Below, one piece after another: positions 1 to 7,929 of a DNA stretch of 64,000 nt. A program made the position numbers and the translations under genes. Origin of the DNA: a virus; the IMG/VR virus record IMGVR_UViG_3300026157_000001, positions 1 to 64,000 of that record. One strand, 5' to 3'. Each line of letters opens with the position of its first letter. Position 1 is the first letter of the stretch. A model generated the notes under the pieces. That model was not told where the DNA came from and searched no databases. It worked only from the letters and a program-made list of their open reading frames with translations.

Positions 1-1
1 T

Positions 2-97
2 GGGGCTTTGCGTCCAAGTATACTTATTGTGTCCAGAGAAGTAATGCTGTAGAAAGCTTAAGAATACATACTTTGCCCGTATAGAAATACTAGTCAT
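2..97 (-). CDS. Partial unknown late protein (N-terminus only)
   Basis: An ATG immediately follows the stop of the next gene (2 nt away) and opens a minus-strand frame that runs off the left edge of the window with no stop. The visible 32 residues begin M-T-S-I-S-I-R-A-K and are hydrophobic/aromatic. The tight spacing is typical of this late operon. No family is recognised, and the call rests on position only. Confidence 0.4.
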   Translation of the reverse strand, partial: MTSISIRAKYVFLSFLQHYFSGHNKYTWTQSP

Positions 98-99
98 AA

Positions 100-276
100 T
101 TATCCACCGAACAATGTTTCTTTAAGGGTTTTCTTATTAACTTTCACATTCTTGTCCATGGCTTCTTTTTCAGCCAGTCTTCTAATATCTTCCTGTATCT
201 GTCTGAGTACAGAATCTTCTTCTACGACATCTTTATTTCTAATTAATCTTTTAGGCTTAGGTATAGGCTTCGACAT
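100..276 (-). CDS. Small basic/acidic unknown late protein
   Basis: A 58-aa protein beginning M-S-K-P-I-P-K-P, with a charged helical middle (EEDSVLRQIQEDIRRLAEKE) and a lysine-rich tail ending in F-G-G. An upstream in-frame ATG at 297 would overlap the preceding gene by 41 nt; the internal ATG at 276 is preferred because the overlap is then only 20 nt. It ends in TAA. It is the last complete gene of the head/connector operon visible here. Function unknown; a small tail or connector protein is possible from position alone. Confidence 0.55.
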   Translation of the reverse strand: MSKPIPKPKRLIRNKDVVEEDSVLRQIQEDIRRLAEKEAMDKNVKVNKKTLKETLFGG

Positions 277-1063
277 TGTATTCGTATATTTCGTCACTTA
301 TGTGGATTAAACTTAACTGTATTTGCTGCTCAATAGGAGCTCCTAATAGTTCTAGGGTTCTTACCCTTTGAGCATAGTACCTTTTATCTGTTTTAGGGTC
401 TATAATAACGTCGCCTATTTCAATTGGTGGTTTATTAAGCATAGTTAATATAGAATCGCTAGGATAAAACTCTCCTCACTCTGTAATTTGTTTTATAGAG
501 GGTGTAGGGTTTAGCATAGCTGTGACTACCTGTGGTGTAAAAAAGCCCTCTCTTCAGCCAGTTCCTCAGCAGTCACAATCTGCGCATACTTCTGTGTTTG
601 TTCTAAACAAAATAGGATCTCAAGCTACATCGCATCGCTCTCCCCAAGATCTACGCTTTAATAGAATAAAGTCTCGACCTGACCGTGCATCCAATGCGCA
701 CTTTTTATAATTATATATTCTTGACCATCTATAGTTAGGGACTTCATCATTTAGATAGGCATAGCCCCCGCTGGGAACATAGGCTATTTCACTTGTAGAA
801 GTGTTAGTTACCTTTAAACGATAATACCATTTACGGGTGCCGTGGGCTAATCCGGATACTGTAACATCGTCATAGGTATATGTATCTGCAGCTATTCCAC
901 TTGCCACAGTATCATAGTCTGATAAGGTTTCAGAAGGGGCCTGAGACTGTAAAATATCTACTTGATAGTCTGTCAGGTCTTCTTGTGTTGCCTCGAAAGC
1001 TCATTTAATTTCGAGCTCGTTAGGTGTATATCTTTTTACGGTGAGTTCTTTTAAATCTAGCAT
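257..1063 (-). CDS. Fibronectin-III-like virion protein with TGA-encoded Trp
   Basis: A single 268-aa frame once TGA is read as Trp; five in-frame TGA codons lie at 1001-1003, 620-622, 566-568, 554-556 and 476-478. Residues ~1-100 look like an Fn3 domain: the first TGA sits in N-E-L-E-I-K-W, the beta-strand whose Trp is the Fn3 hallmark, followed by D-Y-Q-V-D-I and K-W-Y-Y-R-L-K-V strands. A Cys-rich segment (residues ~145-175, C-A-D-C-D-C) may bind metal. It starts directly after the stop of the upstream gene and ends in TAA. Fn3 modules are common in phage head decoration and tail proteins, and a neck/tail structural role is inferred from the position two genes after the capsid gene. Under the standard code it would be broken into six pieces. 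Confidence 0.75.
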
Positions 1064-1564
1064 TTACCACCAGTTGTCCCAATATTCGCTCTCTACTCCT
1101 CCGTAGCCTCCGTCAATATTTTTAGAACGTTTAACCGCTTGTACTTTACGTCTATAGTCGGCTATTAAAGTATTGAACCATACTGTATATCTTCCAAATT
1201 TATCTTTGTCTTTTACAGTTATCCCTCCGGCATCATTGTATGTCAGCGTGTTTCGTGCTGAGCCTATGCCTTTAGAAATTAAAACCTGTATAACGGCTCC
1301 CATTCTTAAAATACCTCAAGGCACTTCAGCAATGGTGTTATACTGTAAATCTACAGGCTCAAACCCATAGTTTATTTCATCTCATGCATCCTCTAACGCC
1401 ATATAAAGCTCTCAGTCAGTACTCTCTTCAACACCTTCTAAATCGTTCTGTGCTACAGTATCGTCTAAAAAGTCTCTAAGTCTTCTAACATACGGAGTAT
1501 ACTTGGGCGGGATGTCAGCATCTTCGCTATTTGTAAAATCTACGTTTGGGTCTAGTTCTGCCAT
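1064..1564 (-). CDS. Probable head-tail connector/neck protein
   Basis: A 166-aa acidic protein beginning M-A-E-L-D-P-N and ending Y-W-D-N-W-W, then TAA. Three in-frame TGA codons (1412-1414, 1382-1384, 1316-1318) must be read as sense to join it. The N-terminal half is helical and acidic; the second half has a V-I-Q-V-L-I-S strand and a basic helix (Y-R-R-K-V-Q-A-V-K-R). It is the first gene after the capsid terminator and has its own TTGACA-N17-TATATT promoter with only 5 nt between the -10 box and ATG. Its place directly downstream of the capsid gene fits a head-completion protein; sequence similarity is not evident to me. Confidence 0.6.
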
Positions 1565-1569
1565 GCTTT

Positions 1570-1598
1570 AATATAAATTGTTTAGAGGTATATGTCAA
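1570..1598 (-). promoter_or_regulatory. Late sigma70-like promoter, near-leaderless
   Basis: On the minus strand TTGACA (1593-1598) and TATATT (1570-1575) are separated by exactly 17 nt. Only AAAGC lies between the -10 box and the ATG at 1564, so transcription would start at or next to the start codon. The same arrangement recurs at 7892, 14680 and 26409. Confidence 0.7.
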
Positions 1599-1600
1599 TA

Positions 1601-1630
1601 AAAAAAGGGAGCCTGAAAAGACTCCCTTTT
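1601..1630 (-). terminator. Rho-independent terminator after the capsid gene
   Basis: Read on the minus strand, GGGAG pairs with CTCCC around a 10-nt loop and is followed by a T run. The T run abuts the TTGACA box of the next promoter, so one transcript ends where the next is started. Confidence 0.75.
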
Positions 1631-1657
1631 AATTATTTTATGCGTACTTAATTACTA

Positions 1658-2563
1658 TTAAGCTGATAGGTCTAACCTAGCGCATGATTTCGTGTTGGCA
1701 ATTATCATTCCAACTGATTCGTAAGCAGAGAACGTAATAACATTACGTTTCTTCTCGATATCGAATTTAGTATCGTTTAGGATACAGAATTCTCCCATGA
1801 ATTGAGGGGCTGTGAACGCGTAGATCTTATTGTCTAACAAGTCTGTCTTATTAGAAACGATGATTCTACGACCGAATAGTGTAGAGTACTTGTACCCTTC
1901 TATCGCGATGCGTCCTTTGTACTCGCCGTCACCAAATGTTCCAGAAGTATTGTTATTCACAATCAGTCTGTTATACATTTTAGTATCCATCAGCAATACT
2001 TCACTTTGTAGCTGCTGGCCGTCGATTACGTTAAAGAGCTCTTCAAGAGACTGTTCTGGGACTTCACCATTAGTGTAAGTTCCAGATACTGCGCTGCTCT
2101 CAAGAGCAATCGCTGCGTCTACCTGGCGTAGAAACGCGGTATCTTCAATCTTCTGAATGTCCAGTACAGAGTTCTGCTCAATTACTTGAGTTAGAGGCAT
2201 TCTGTAAGCCAGAAGCTCCTCTTCTGTTTTCTGGAATTCTTCAGAGCTGATCGTACCGAATTTCAGTTCAACTCTCTTACCTTCAATATAGTTAGCTGTA
2301 GGTTCGCCACGGAAGTTAACTTCCATTGCTTTGGAGTCTGGCTCCAATTCTACAATCTTAACTACGCCGTCGTGTTTTGTACTAACCTGTAGGTCAGCTT
2401 GTGTCACGTACATTGGTGGTAAAATTTGTCTTGCAAAAGAAACTTCTCTCAGTTTCTCACGGATAAAGCTAGCTCCATCCATTGCAATTTTATTCATTCC
2501 CTCTTCACTATCTAGCTTACGAAGGAAGATGTCGTTTATGTGTCGTGCTTCATTAGCATCCAT
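1658..2563 (-). CDS. Major capsid protein (HK97-fold type, probable)
   Basis: 301 aa. The layout is that of an HK97-like capsid protein: a helical N-terminus (M-D-A-N-E-A-R-H), a middle with repeated E-Q-N-S-V-L-D and D-A-A-I-A-L-E spine-helix-like segments, and a C-terminal strand run (R-R-I-I-V-S-N-K, F-S-A-Y-E-S-V-G-M). It is preceded by a good AGGAG Shine-Dalgarno and followed by a strong terminator, as expected for a very highly expressed gene. Its neighbours, in order protease, scaffold-like acidic protein, small proteins, decoration-like protein, capsid, match the usual head module. It contains one N-K-I-A motif near residue 25 of the kind repeated in other late proteins, which may be a maturation site. 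It contains no TGA codons. Family assignment is from layout and context. Confidence 0.7.
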   Translation of the reverse strand: MDANEARHINDIFLRKLDSEEGMNKIAMDGASFIREKLREVSFARQILPPMYVTQADLQVSTKHDGVVKIVELEPDSKAMEVNFRGEPTANYIEGKRVELKFGTISSEEFQKTEEELLAYRMPLTQVIEQNSVLDIQKIEDTAFLRQVDAAIALESSAVSGTYTNGEVPEQSLEELFNVIDGQQLQSEVLLMDTKMYNRLIVNNNTSGTFGDGEYKGRIAIEGYKYSTLFGRRIIVSNKTDLLDNKIYAFTAPQFMGEFCILNDTKFDIEKKRNVITFSAYESVGMIIANTKSCARLDLSA

Positions 2564-2585
2564 TATATATTTCTCCTTCTATCTA

Positions 2586-3041
2586 TTATAGTGTTAAGAT
2601 TTCAATTACTGTTGCGTCTTTGTAGATCTGGTTATCGCTCTCGTCGCTATAAGCAAACGGCGCTCTAACGCAAACGGCTACTGCGTCGCCATCTCCAAGA
2701 GTGGCTACTGCTAGTTGCCCGTCGGCATCTACATCTAGAGGGTCTCCAGCTGCTGGCGTACCAACATACTGATCCGTGTAAGCACGGTATTTTCCCCAAA
2801 GTACGGTCAATTTTTGTTTACCTAAAGAGGTAGCGTCCGGTGACCATCCTCCGGATCCATCTCGGTCTGACTCAGTAAAGATAGCCATCGCGTCTCTATC
2901 ACCTGCTGTTGGCAGCTGTAGAGTTTGTCCACGCTTAACCGCCCAAGTTCCAGTTTCTGCAACTCCTGAGCTGATTAGAGTGTCGTTGGCATCAACGTCA
3001 AAACGAATGATGTCGTTAATATCTGACAATATTCGAAGCAT
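2586..3041 (-). CDS. Capsid decoration/head stabilisation-like protein
   Basis: 151 aa, beta-rich, glycine- and aspartate-rich (D-V-D-A-N-D-T, D-V-D-A-D-G-Q, L-G-D-G-D-A-V-A-V), with an AGGAG Shine-Dalgarno 8 nt before ATG. It sits directly upstream of the capsid gene in the same transcript, the usual position of decoration proteins in large phages. The compact beta-barrel-like composition supports that role, but no specific family motif was identified. Confidence 0.5.
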   Translation of the reverse strand: MLRILSDINDIIRFDVDANDTLISSGVAETGTWAVKRGQTLQLPTAGDRDAMAIFTESDRDGSGGWSPDATSLGKQKLTVLWGKYRAYTDQYVGTPAAGDPLDVDADGQLAVATLGDGDAVAVCVRAPFAYSDESDNQIYKDATVIEILTL

Positions 3042-3064
3042 AATTATTATTCTCCTTTGTTATT

Positions 3065-3433
3065 TTATTCTTCTAGTAGATTATTTATGAAACGCTCTTC
3101 AGCTGTTCCATAATGTTGTGGTTGCTCACTAACTTTCCCCAGTCCCATAGAGCCGAAGCTCGAGGTGCCAGAGTTGCTGATCAAGTGAGCAGCTTTTTCT
3201 AATGTGTTGATTTCTTCTTGAGATTTATCCAAAAATGAATCAAAATGCTCTTCTAAATCCTCGGCCGGAAAAGATCCAAGCTTCCACAATCGGAAGGTTA
3301 CCTCTTTAGCGGCCTGGACTCTTTCGAGTTCGGCCTCTAACTCTGCGATCTTCTCAAGGGCTTCATTCTTTGCAGAATGCTCCTGTCGAAGGGCAGCGGC
3401 AGCGGTTTTTAAAAGTTTAGCAGTCTTGTTCAT
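3065..3433 (-). CDS. Coiled-coil head-module protein
   Basis: 122 aa. It begins M-N-K-T-A-K-L-L-K-T-A and continues as a heptad-rich coiled coil (E-A-L-E-K-I-A-E-L-E-A-E-L-E-R-V) through residue ~50, then a low-complexity Gly/Ser linker and an acidic tail ending N-N-L-L-E-E. It has three copies of the K-[TI]-A motif shared by late proteins. Its position between scaffold-like and decoration-like genes suggests an internal or scaffolding role. No family is recognised. Confidence 0.55.
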   Translation of the reverse strand: MNKTAKLLKTAAAALRQEHSAKNEALEKIAELEAELERVQAAKEVTFRLWKLGSFPAEDLEEHFDSFLDKSQEEINTLEKAAHLISNSGTSSFGSMGLGKVSEQPQHYGTAEERFINNLLEE

Positions 3434-3442
3434 TATGGTTTA

Positions 3443-3778
3443 TTACTCTCCTTCAGAATCAGTATCAGCTTCAGCAGCGGCTCGGAATCCTTGGTACATT
3501 ATCTGTCCCATCTCATAAGCTTCTGCTACTTTTTCGCGTTGATAAATCTCGTACGCGTCTTCTTCCATTTTGGCAGTAGCTACTTTTTCTACGTCATCCG
3601 CAGAGAAGTTACCTTCGCCATATTCTTCTGTCAATGCATCCTCTGCCCAGGAAGCGTATTTAGAGATTAACTCTACACGTTCGCTTGTCTCGGCCATTTC
3701 CTGCTCTTCAGCAACCTTTTCACGGGTTTGCTCTACAGTTTCGGCTTGCATTTGGTTAAATGTTTCAATTAGACTCAT
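3443..3778 (-). CDS. Acidic scaffold-like head protein
   Basis: 111 aa, strongly acidic and helical, with R-E-K-V-A, V-E-K-V-A and R-E-K-V-A repeats and a D-S-E-G-E tail. It starts 1 nt after the preceding stop. Acidic, helical, repeat-bearing proteins between protease and capsid genes are typically scaffold or prohead-core components; the EKVA repeats may be cleavage sites for the protease encoded two genes upstream. Confidence 0.5.
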   Translation of the reverse strand: MSLIETFNQMQAETVEQTREKVAEEQEMAETSERVELISKYASWAEDALTEEYGEGNFSADDVEKVATAKMEEDAYEIYQREKVAEAYEMGQIMYQGFRAAAEADTDSEGE

Positions 3779-4507
3779 TTAATTTTCCTCCTGGGAATAA
3801 ATTGATTTGTACATTTTCGTAATAAGATCTTCATTAACTAATGAAGCCTTTTTTTCTTGTTTCATATATCCACCAGCTCCGTCAGGGGTGTGCGTCTTAT
3901 GTTTATCATAAGCGTCATGACCAACTTCTTCTTGCATCTTAGCGTCTCTCGCTACAGTTACAGGAGAATCTTGTGGTCTCGATACCTGAGAAATTGGAGG
4001 AACCGGCATATCTTTATTTGTTGGCATTGCAACGCCTAGGGCGGCAAGCTCAGCAAACAGAGAATGTGCTGCTATTCTTCCAAACTCTTGAGCCATTTTT
4101 ACAAGCTCTTTGTCGGATGGTAGTGGTTGAGTTTCGGCAACTTTTTCTGTAGCAGCGTCAATAGGGTCTTTCGACTCCTTGTCCGCTTCTGCAGTTTTTT
4201 CTTCTGTAGTGTCTTCTTTAACTTCGTCAGTAGCTTCTTCAGCGACCTTCTCCTTAGTTTCAGTCTCTTCTACAGCTTCTTCTGCTGTCTTCTCTTCAGT
4301 AGATTCTTCAGTTGCTACTTTTTCTTCAGTAGCTTCTTCAGCTGTCTTCTCTTCAGTAGTTTCTTCTGCCTTCTTATCTTCAGCAACTTTCTCCTCAGAA
4401 ACATCATTCGTCTCCTCAGTCAAAGAACTCAAGAAAGTATCTTCTGCGGTCTTTTCAGCTTCCGCTTCTAGGTCAGCAAGAATGTCTTCTACATTAAAAT
4501 TTGACAT
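3779..4507 (-). CDS. Glu/Lys-repeat scaffold (prohead core-like) protein
   Basis: 242 aa. Residues ~20-125 are a degenerate repeat of E-E-K-T-A / E-E-K-V-A / E-A-T-E units, extremely acidic; the C-terminal third (P-P-I-S-Q-V-S-R-P onward) is non-repetitive and ends in Y-S-Q-E-E-N. It abuts the 111-aa gene and follows the protease gene. The place, charge and repeat structure fit the internal scaffold of a T4- or HK97-like prohead, which is cleaved and expelled. The K-[TV]-A tetrapeptides are denser here than anywhere else. Confidence 0.6.
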   Translation of the reverse strand: MSNFNVEDILADLEAEAEKTAEDTFLSSLTEETNDVSEEKVAEDKKAEETTEEKTAEEATEEKVATEESTEEKTAEEAVEETETKEKVAEEATDEVKEDTTEEKTAEADKESKDPIDAATEKVAETQPLPSDKELVKMAQEFGRIAAHSLFAELAALGVAMPTNKDMPVPPISQVSRPQDSPVTVARDAKMQEEVGHDAYDKHKTHTPDGAGGYMKQEKKASLVNEDLITKMYKSIYSQEEN

Positions 4508-4517
4508 TATTTCCCTC

Positions 4518-6380
4518 CTAAGAGATTAATTCTTTATAGATTATATTTATTGTTTCCGGGTTCAAGTTGTCGATGCCCGCAGTCTTTGGTACTTCAGCAT
4601 TGAAATATCCAGAGGACTTTTTCTTTTTTACTTTTTTGGCCTTTAGTGAACTTTTTGCATCGTCTATTGAATGGCCAATACCTTTTGAGACTCCTCGAAT
4701 AAAACCCGTGGCTCCGACTGCTGTCAAGAGGGGGTTACGTCGAACAAAGTCTTCAGCGTCGCTTAGCGGCTGACCTTTTCGGGCCTTGGCTTCGTTTTTA
4801 GCAGCCATATAATAAGAGGTAGGCGCTGCTAATAAAAAGGTTCCCAGCGTTTTTTCAAACGGGGAAGCTTTGGACGCATGCTTAATATTAAAAATTTCTT
4901 CGTTAACCGGTTCCAAGGCTTCTTTTTGTTTATTCTCTATTGCTATGCCCATGCCTAATCCTGCTACAGGTGCTATCCATGGATTCTTAGCTATAAACTT
5001 AGTGAAATTACTGACATTTGCACTGTTGCCAAATATTTTAGCATAACCTGCATATAGAGCTCCGACAGATGTCATTAAGGGGATGGCGTTTTTTACACCA
5101 CTTCCTGCTGGTCGAGGCTCATCATCAAATAAAAGGCTATTTATAAAAGACTGTTCAATCTCTTGTCGGTTAGGATATAACTCGACACCCTTACTTTTTA
5201 TGTTAGCACTCTTCTCTATGATTCTATTAATAATAGCTGGTTTTGTCAAGGAAAACTTGGAAATATCCGGTTTTATTTCGTTTGCAACCTTCTCATTTAC
5301 ATAATCAGGGCCGATATTATTGATCTCCGGTGCATCTTTTGGGCTGGTCTCGAAAACGAAACCTTTTTCTTCCAAAAGTTTTGCCAGTTTTCTGTTTCCA
5401 GTTGTGTATAACGCGAGCTTTTGAAAATCCTCTCGTTTTGGGAGGATTCTTAAAGCACAAAATGTTGATAAAGTTTCGTTAAGCGGATACTGAGATAGCT
5501 TCTCGATCTGCTCATCTGTAAAATTTTCTTGTGAATCTAATATGATTCGTTTTGGGTCTTCTTCAATGGCGTCTATTTCGCCGGCATTAATTTCTTTCTT
5601 AATTGAGGCATGCTTCTTATCTGACATTAAATTTGCGGCCTTCTCCATAGTTGCCTCGTTGTCGACTTGTGCGGTCGCACCCGGTCCGGATGCATCTTCT
5701 GCCATTTTACCAAACCCAATAGGTGCCATAATTGCTGCCAGTGGATCTGCTGGAATAGTTACAATCGAAAGGTCAAAGAACCTAGGCTTTGTATTAATAG
5801 CATATACACGTCTACCGTCGTCAAGTATTTTGTTCATCTTGTTACGAAGATAGTCACTGTATTCTTTTCTAGTTCGTGCTTTCTTTCCTGTTATAGAGCA
5901 TACGTCATAAGGTACTTTACATCCCATTGATAGTTTGATGTTCATGCCTTTTTTCATATTAGTCATTAATTTACAAACGTCCGGGTGGGACTCTTGAAGT
6001 TTAATGACTGTCTCTACTCTTTTCATGTGAGGGTTATAATAAGAATAAATAACCTTGCCCATAGATTTTTTAGGATCTTTGTTTACATGATGTTTATAAA
6101 CGTGACCGTGATCTACAAACGTATGGTGGTATTTTTTAAGAGCCTCTTCTGGAAAGAAGTCACCATTTCTATTTGGTCCATAATATTCTCCAGCTGTAAG
6201 TGCATTGGCTAATGCATACACGAATCCCGGCTCACGATCTAGTGAGTCAAGAAATTGGGCAACCTCGGAGGCGTATTCTGCTGTTTTGACTAAGCCCTCT
6301 GTTTTAGAAGGCTCTGGCAAAATAGAAAAAATCTCTTGGTCATCCTGTGTTTGGATATACTCAGCTGTCTTTTCTATCAT
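4518..6380 (-). CDS. Prohead maturation protease with C-terminal membrane-like extension
   Basis: 620 aa. Residues ~20-225 resemble the herpesvirus-type/U9 prohead protease: A-N-A-L-T-A-G-E-Y-Y-G-P-N-R-N-G-D-F-F, a histidine segment (F-V-D-H-G-H-V-Y-K-H-H-V) followed by G-K-V-I-Y, the serine strand I-K-L-S-M-G-C-K-V, and F-F-D-L-S-I-V-T-I-P-A-D-P. H and S in those segments are the likely catalytic residues. The remaining ~390 residues are unusual for this family: they hold repeated K-x-A motifs, two hydrophobic Gly/Ala segments (residues ~440-490 and ~510-560) and a lysine-rich stretch. The stop is TAG; the ATG overlaps the preceding TAA (TAATG). It should process scaffold, capsid and perhaps the K-x-A-containing internal proteins. 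Confidence 0.75.
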   Translation of the reverse strand: MIEKTAEYIQTQDDQEIFSILPEPSKTEGLVKTAEYASEVAQFLDSLDREPGFVYALANALTAGEYYGPNRNGDFFPEEALKKYHHTFVDHGHVYKHHVNKDPKKSMGKVIYSYYNPHMKRVETVIKLQESHPDVCKLMTNMKKGMNIKLSMGCKVPYDVCSITGKKARTRKEYSDYLRNKMNKILDDGRRVYAINTKPRFFDLSIVTIPADPLAAIMAPIGFGKMAEDASGPGATAQVDNEATMEKAANLMSDKKHASIKKEINAGEIDAIEEDPKRIILDSQENFTDEQIEKLSQYPLNETLSTFCALRILPKREDFQKLALYTTGNRKLAKLLEEKGFVFETSPKDAPEINNIGPDYVNEKVANEIKPDISKFSLTKPAIINRIIEKSANIKSKGVELYPNRQEIEQSFINSLLFDDEPRPAGSGVKNAIPLMTSVGALYAGYAKIFGNSANVSNFTKFIAKNPWIAPVAGLGMGIAIENKQKEALEPVNEEIFNIKHASKASPFEKTLGTFLLAAPTSYYMAAKNEAKARKGQPLSDAEDFVRRNPLLTAVGATGFIRGVSKGIGHSIDDAKSSLKAKKVKKKKSSGYFNAEVPKTAGIDNLNPETINIIYKELIS

Positions 6381-6880
6381 TACATGAACAAGCTTCCAGC
6401 TCCTAATAGGTCAGCTCCTTCGTCTCTTCCCATGTTGTCTTCGATCTTAGCTAGGGTATCATAAGTATCTATAGTTGGTCCACCTAGATCTGGTCTGACT
6501 CGTGCATTAATGTTTTGAGTGATAAATCCGCCTGCTGCTATTGGGTCTCTGGCTAGTCGAGGTGAAGTTCTATATAGGGTTCCTCATAGCTCTGCTACTT
6601 CTTCTACATCCTCTTCCATTAGCGCTGGGTTGGCTTTTAACATTTCTTCAAAATATTTAGGCTCAATAGCTTTCATATACTTTCTTTCTACGAGCTCTGA
6701 TAGCTTATTGGCAAAACGTGCTACTATAACAGCACCACCAATAATTCCCACTATTTTTAAAGCGTCCATCGGAGATTTTCCGACCGCTGCCACCTTCTCG
6801 ATGGTGTCTACACGCATTTGATGCGCTGCTGCTTTTTCGGCAGCTATTTTGATAAGTTCTTTTTTCTTATTGATATCCAT
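6380..6880 (-). CDS. Late protein with one TM-like helix; TGA-encoded Trp
   Basis: 166 aa once TGA at 6584-6586 is read as Trp. It starts M-D-I-N-K-K-K-E-L-I-K-I-A and has a Gly/Ala/Val hydrophobic helix at residues ~42-57 (I-V-G-I-I-G-G-A-V-I-V-A). The part after the TGA (G-T-L-Y-R-T-S-P-R-L-A-R-D-P-I-A-A-G-G-F) continues for 67 residues to a TAA that overlaps the protease ATG, which strongly argues that the downstream part is coding. It carries I-K-I-A and E-K-V-A motifs. Role unknown; it lies in the head module. Confidence 0.65.
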
Positions 6881-7892
6881 AAGTTCTTTTTAATTTGTTT
6901 TGTAGATCAATCTTATTTTTGAATTGTGCTGCCGCTGCAAATTGTTTAGGGTTCTTACCTTTATAAAGGCCAATTCCATACATTCCACCACCTGCGGTAA
7001 TAACAGGATGTTTTTTACCAAATCTAAGAAGATTTGCCAGCGCACCTGCTGCATAACCTAAAGAGGTTCTCGCTCTACCTAGTTTTTCCAAGGTTCCATC
7101 TTCTGGAATAAGTTCAGCAATTTTTTCATAATGGTCTTTATAGAATAAGGCTGTTACGCACTCATTGTGTAAGTCGTGGACTCTTTGGACCAATTTATTT
7201 TCGTTGTTAATTTTTTGGCCGGCATACTTCTCAAGGTCATTTCCTTTTATCTTAATGCCATCTTTGTCTAAATCGTGTGAGATTTCTTCTACTATATAAT
7301 CTCCGAACTCAGACGCTTCTTTGATTGTATATTCTAGTGCTGCGGCGTCGGTGCCGGATAGGTAAGCTTGTTTTACTGTAGAGTAGATCGGCTGAAGCCT
7401 GCTTTCAATCCTAATGCCATTCTCTAGTACATTAGATTGTGCTATTTTTAGATGGGATAACAGGTCAGCTGTTTTGTTATAATTTTTCCAGGCTGGAATA
7501 TCTTCTTCCTTTTCTGCAGTTTTCTCTTGCTTGGCTTCTTCATGTTTTTTGGAAGCTCTCTTCTCCTGCAGAAGTTGGTGAGCTCAGTCTTTTTTAGGAG
7601 CCTCTAAATAGTCTTTTCCTTTAGAAGCTGTTTTAGAGCTGGAGGGCTCTTCATCAATTACTTCATTAGGGTCGGCAACGTCAAACTCTATATAAGAGTC
7701 TTGGTCTGCTGTCTTCATAAGTTCTAGGTATGTTTTCACATTAGCAGCTTCCGCTACCCTGTGTACTTGATTTTGATTTAACCCATGGAGTGTAGACACT
7801 TTTTCCAGTCCATCTGTAAGAGGGATCTGTCGGTCTAAGTATTCCTTAGATATTTGGGTTCCTAATTTTTCTAATTGTTCCGGCTTAACCAT
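6867..7892 (-). CDS. Unknown 341-aa head-module protein; TGA-encoded Trp
   Basis: A single frame from ATG 7892 to TAA 6867 when TGA at 7584-7586 is Trp; the reading frame before and after it is uninterrupted. The protein is helical and charged with many K-[TIV]-A units (M-K-T-A, E-K-T-A, N-K-T-A, E-K-I-A); residues ~275-310 form a Gly/Ala hydrophobic segment (Y-A-A-G-A-L-A-N-L-L, I-T-A-G-G-G-M-Y-G-I-G). It has a TTGACT-N17-TATATT promoter 5 nt from its ATG and is the first gene of the transcript that continues into the protease and capsid genes. It is too short for a typical portal. Confidence 0.65.
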
Positions 7893-7897
7893 GCTTT

Positions 7898-7926
7898 AAT
7901 ATATTTTTATTGGCTGTAACAGTCAA
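7898..7926 (-). promoter_or_regulatory. Late sigma70-like promoter, near-leaderless
   Basis: TTGACT (7921-7926) and TATATT (7898-7903) on the minus strand with a 17-nt spacer, then AAAGC and ATG. It is almost the same as the promoter at 1570-1598 and drives the head-module operon. Confidence 0.7.
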
Positions 7927-7929
7927 ATT

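Noticed and set aside
4127-4529. Long plus-strand open frames opposite the scaffold gene
   Set aside because: They are mirror images of the Glu/Lys-repeat gene and consist of Ser/Phe runs without start signals.
6867-7892. Portal protein
   Set aside because: Position next to terminase is right, but 341 aa is short and the sequence is Lys/Ala helical with a glycine-rich segment, unlike a portal.
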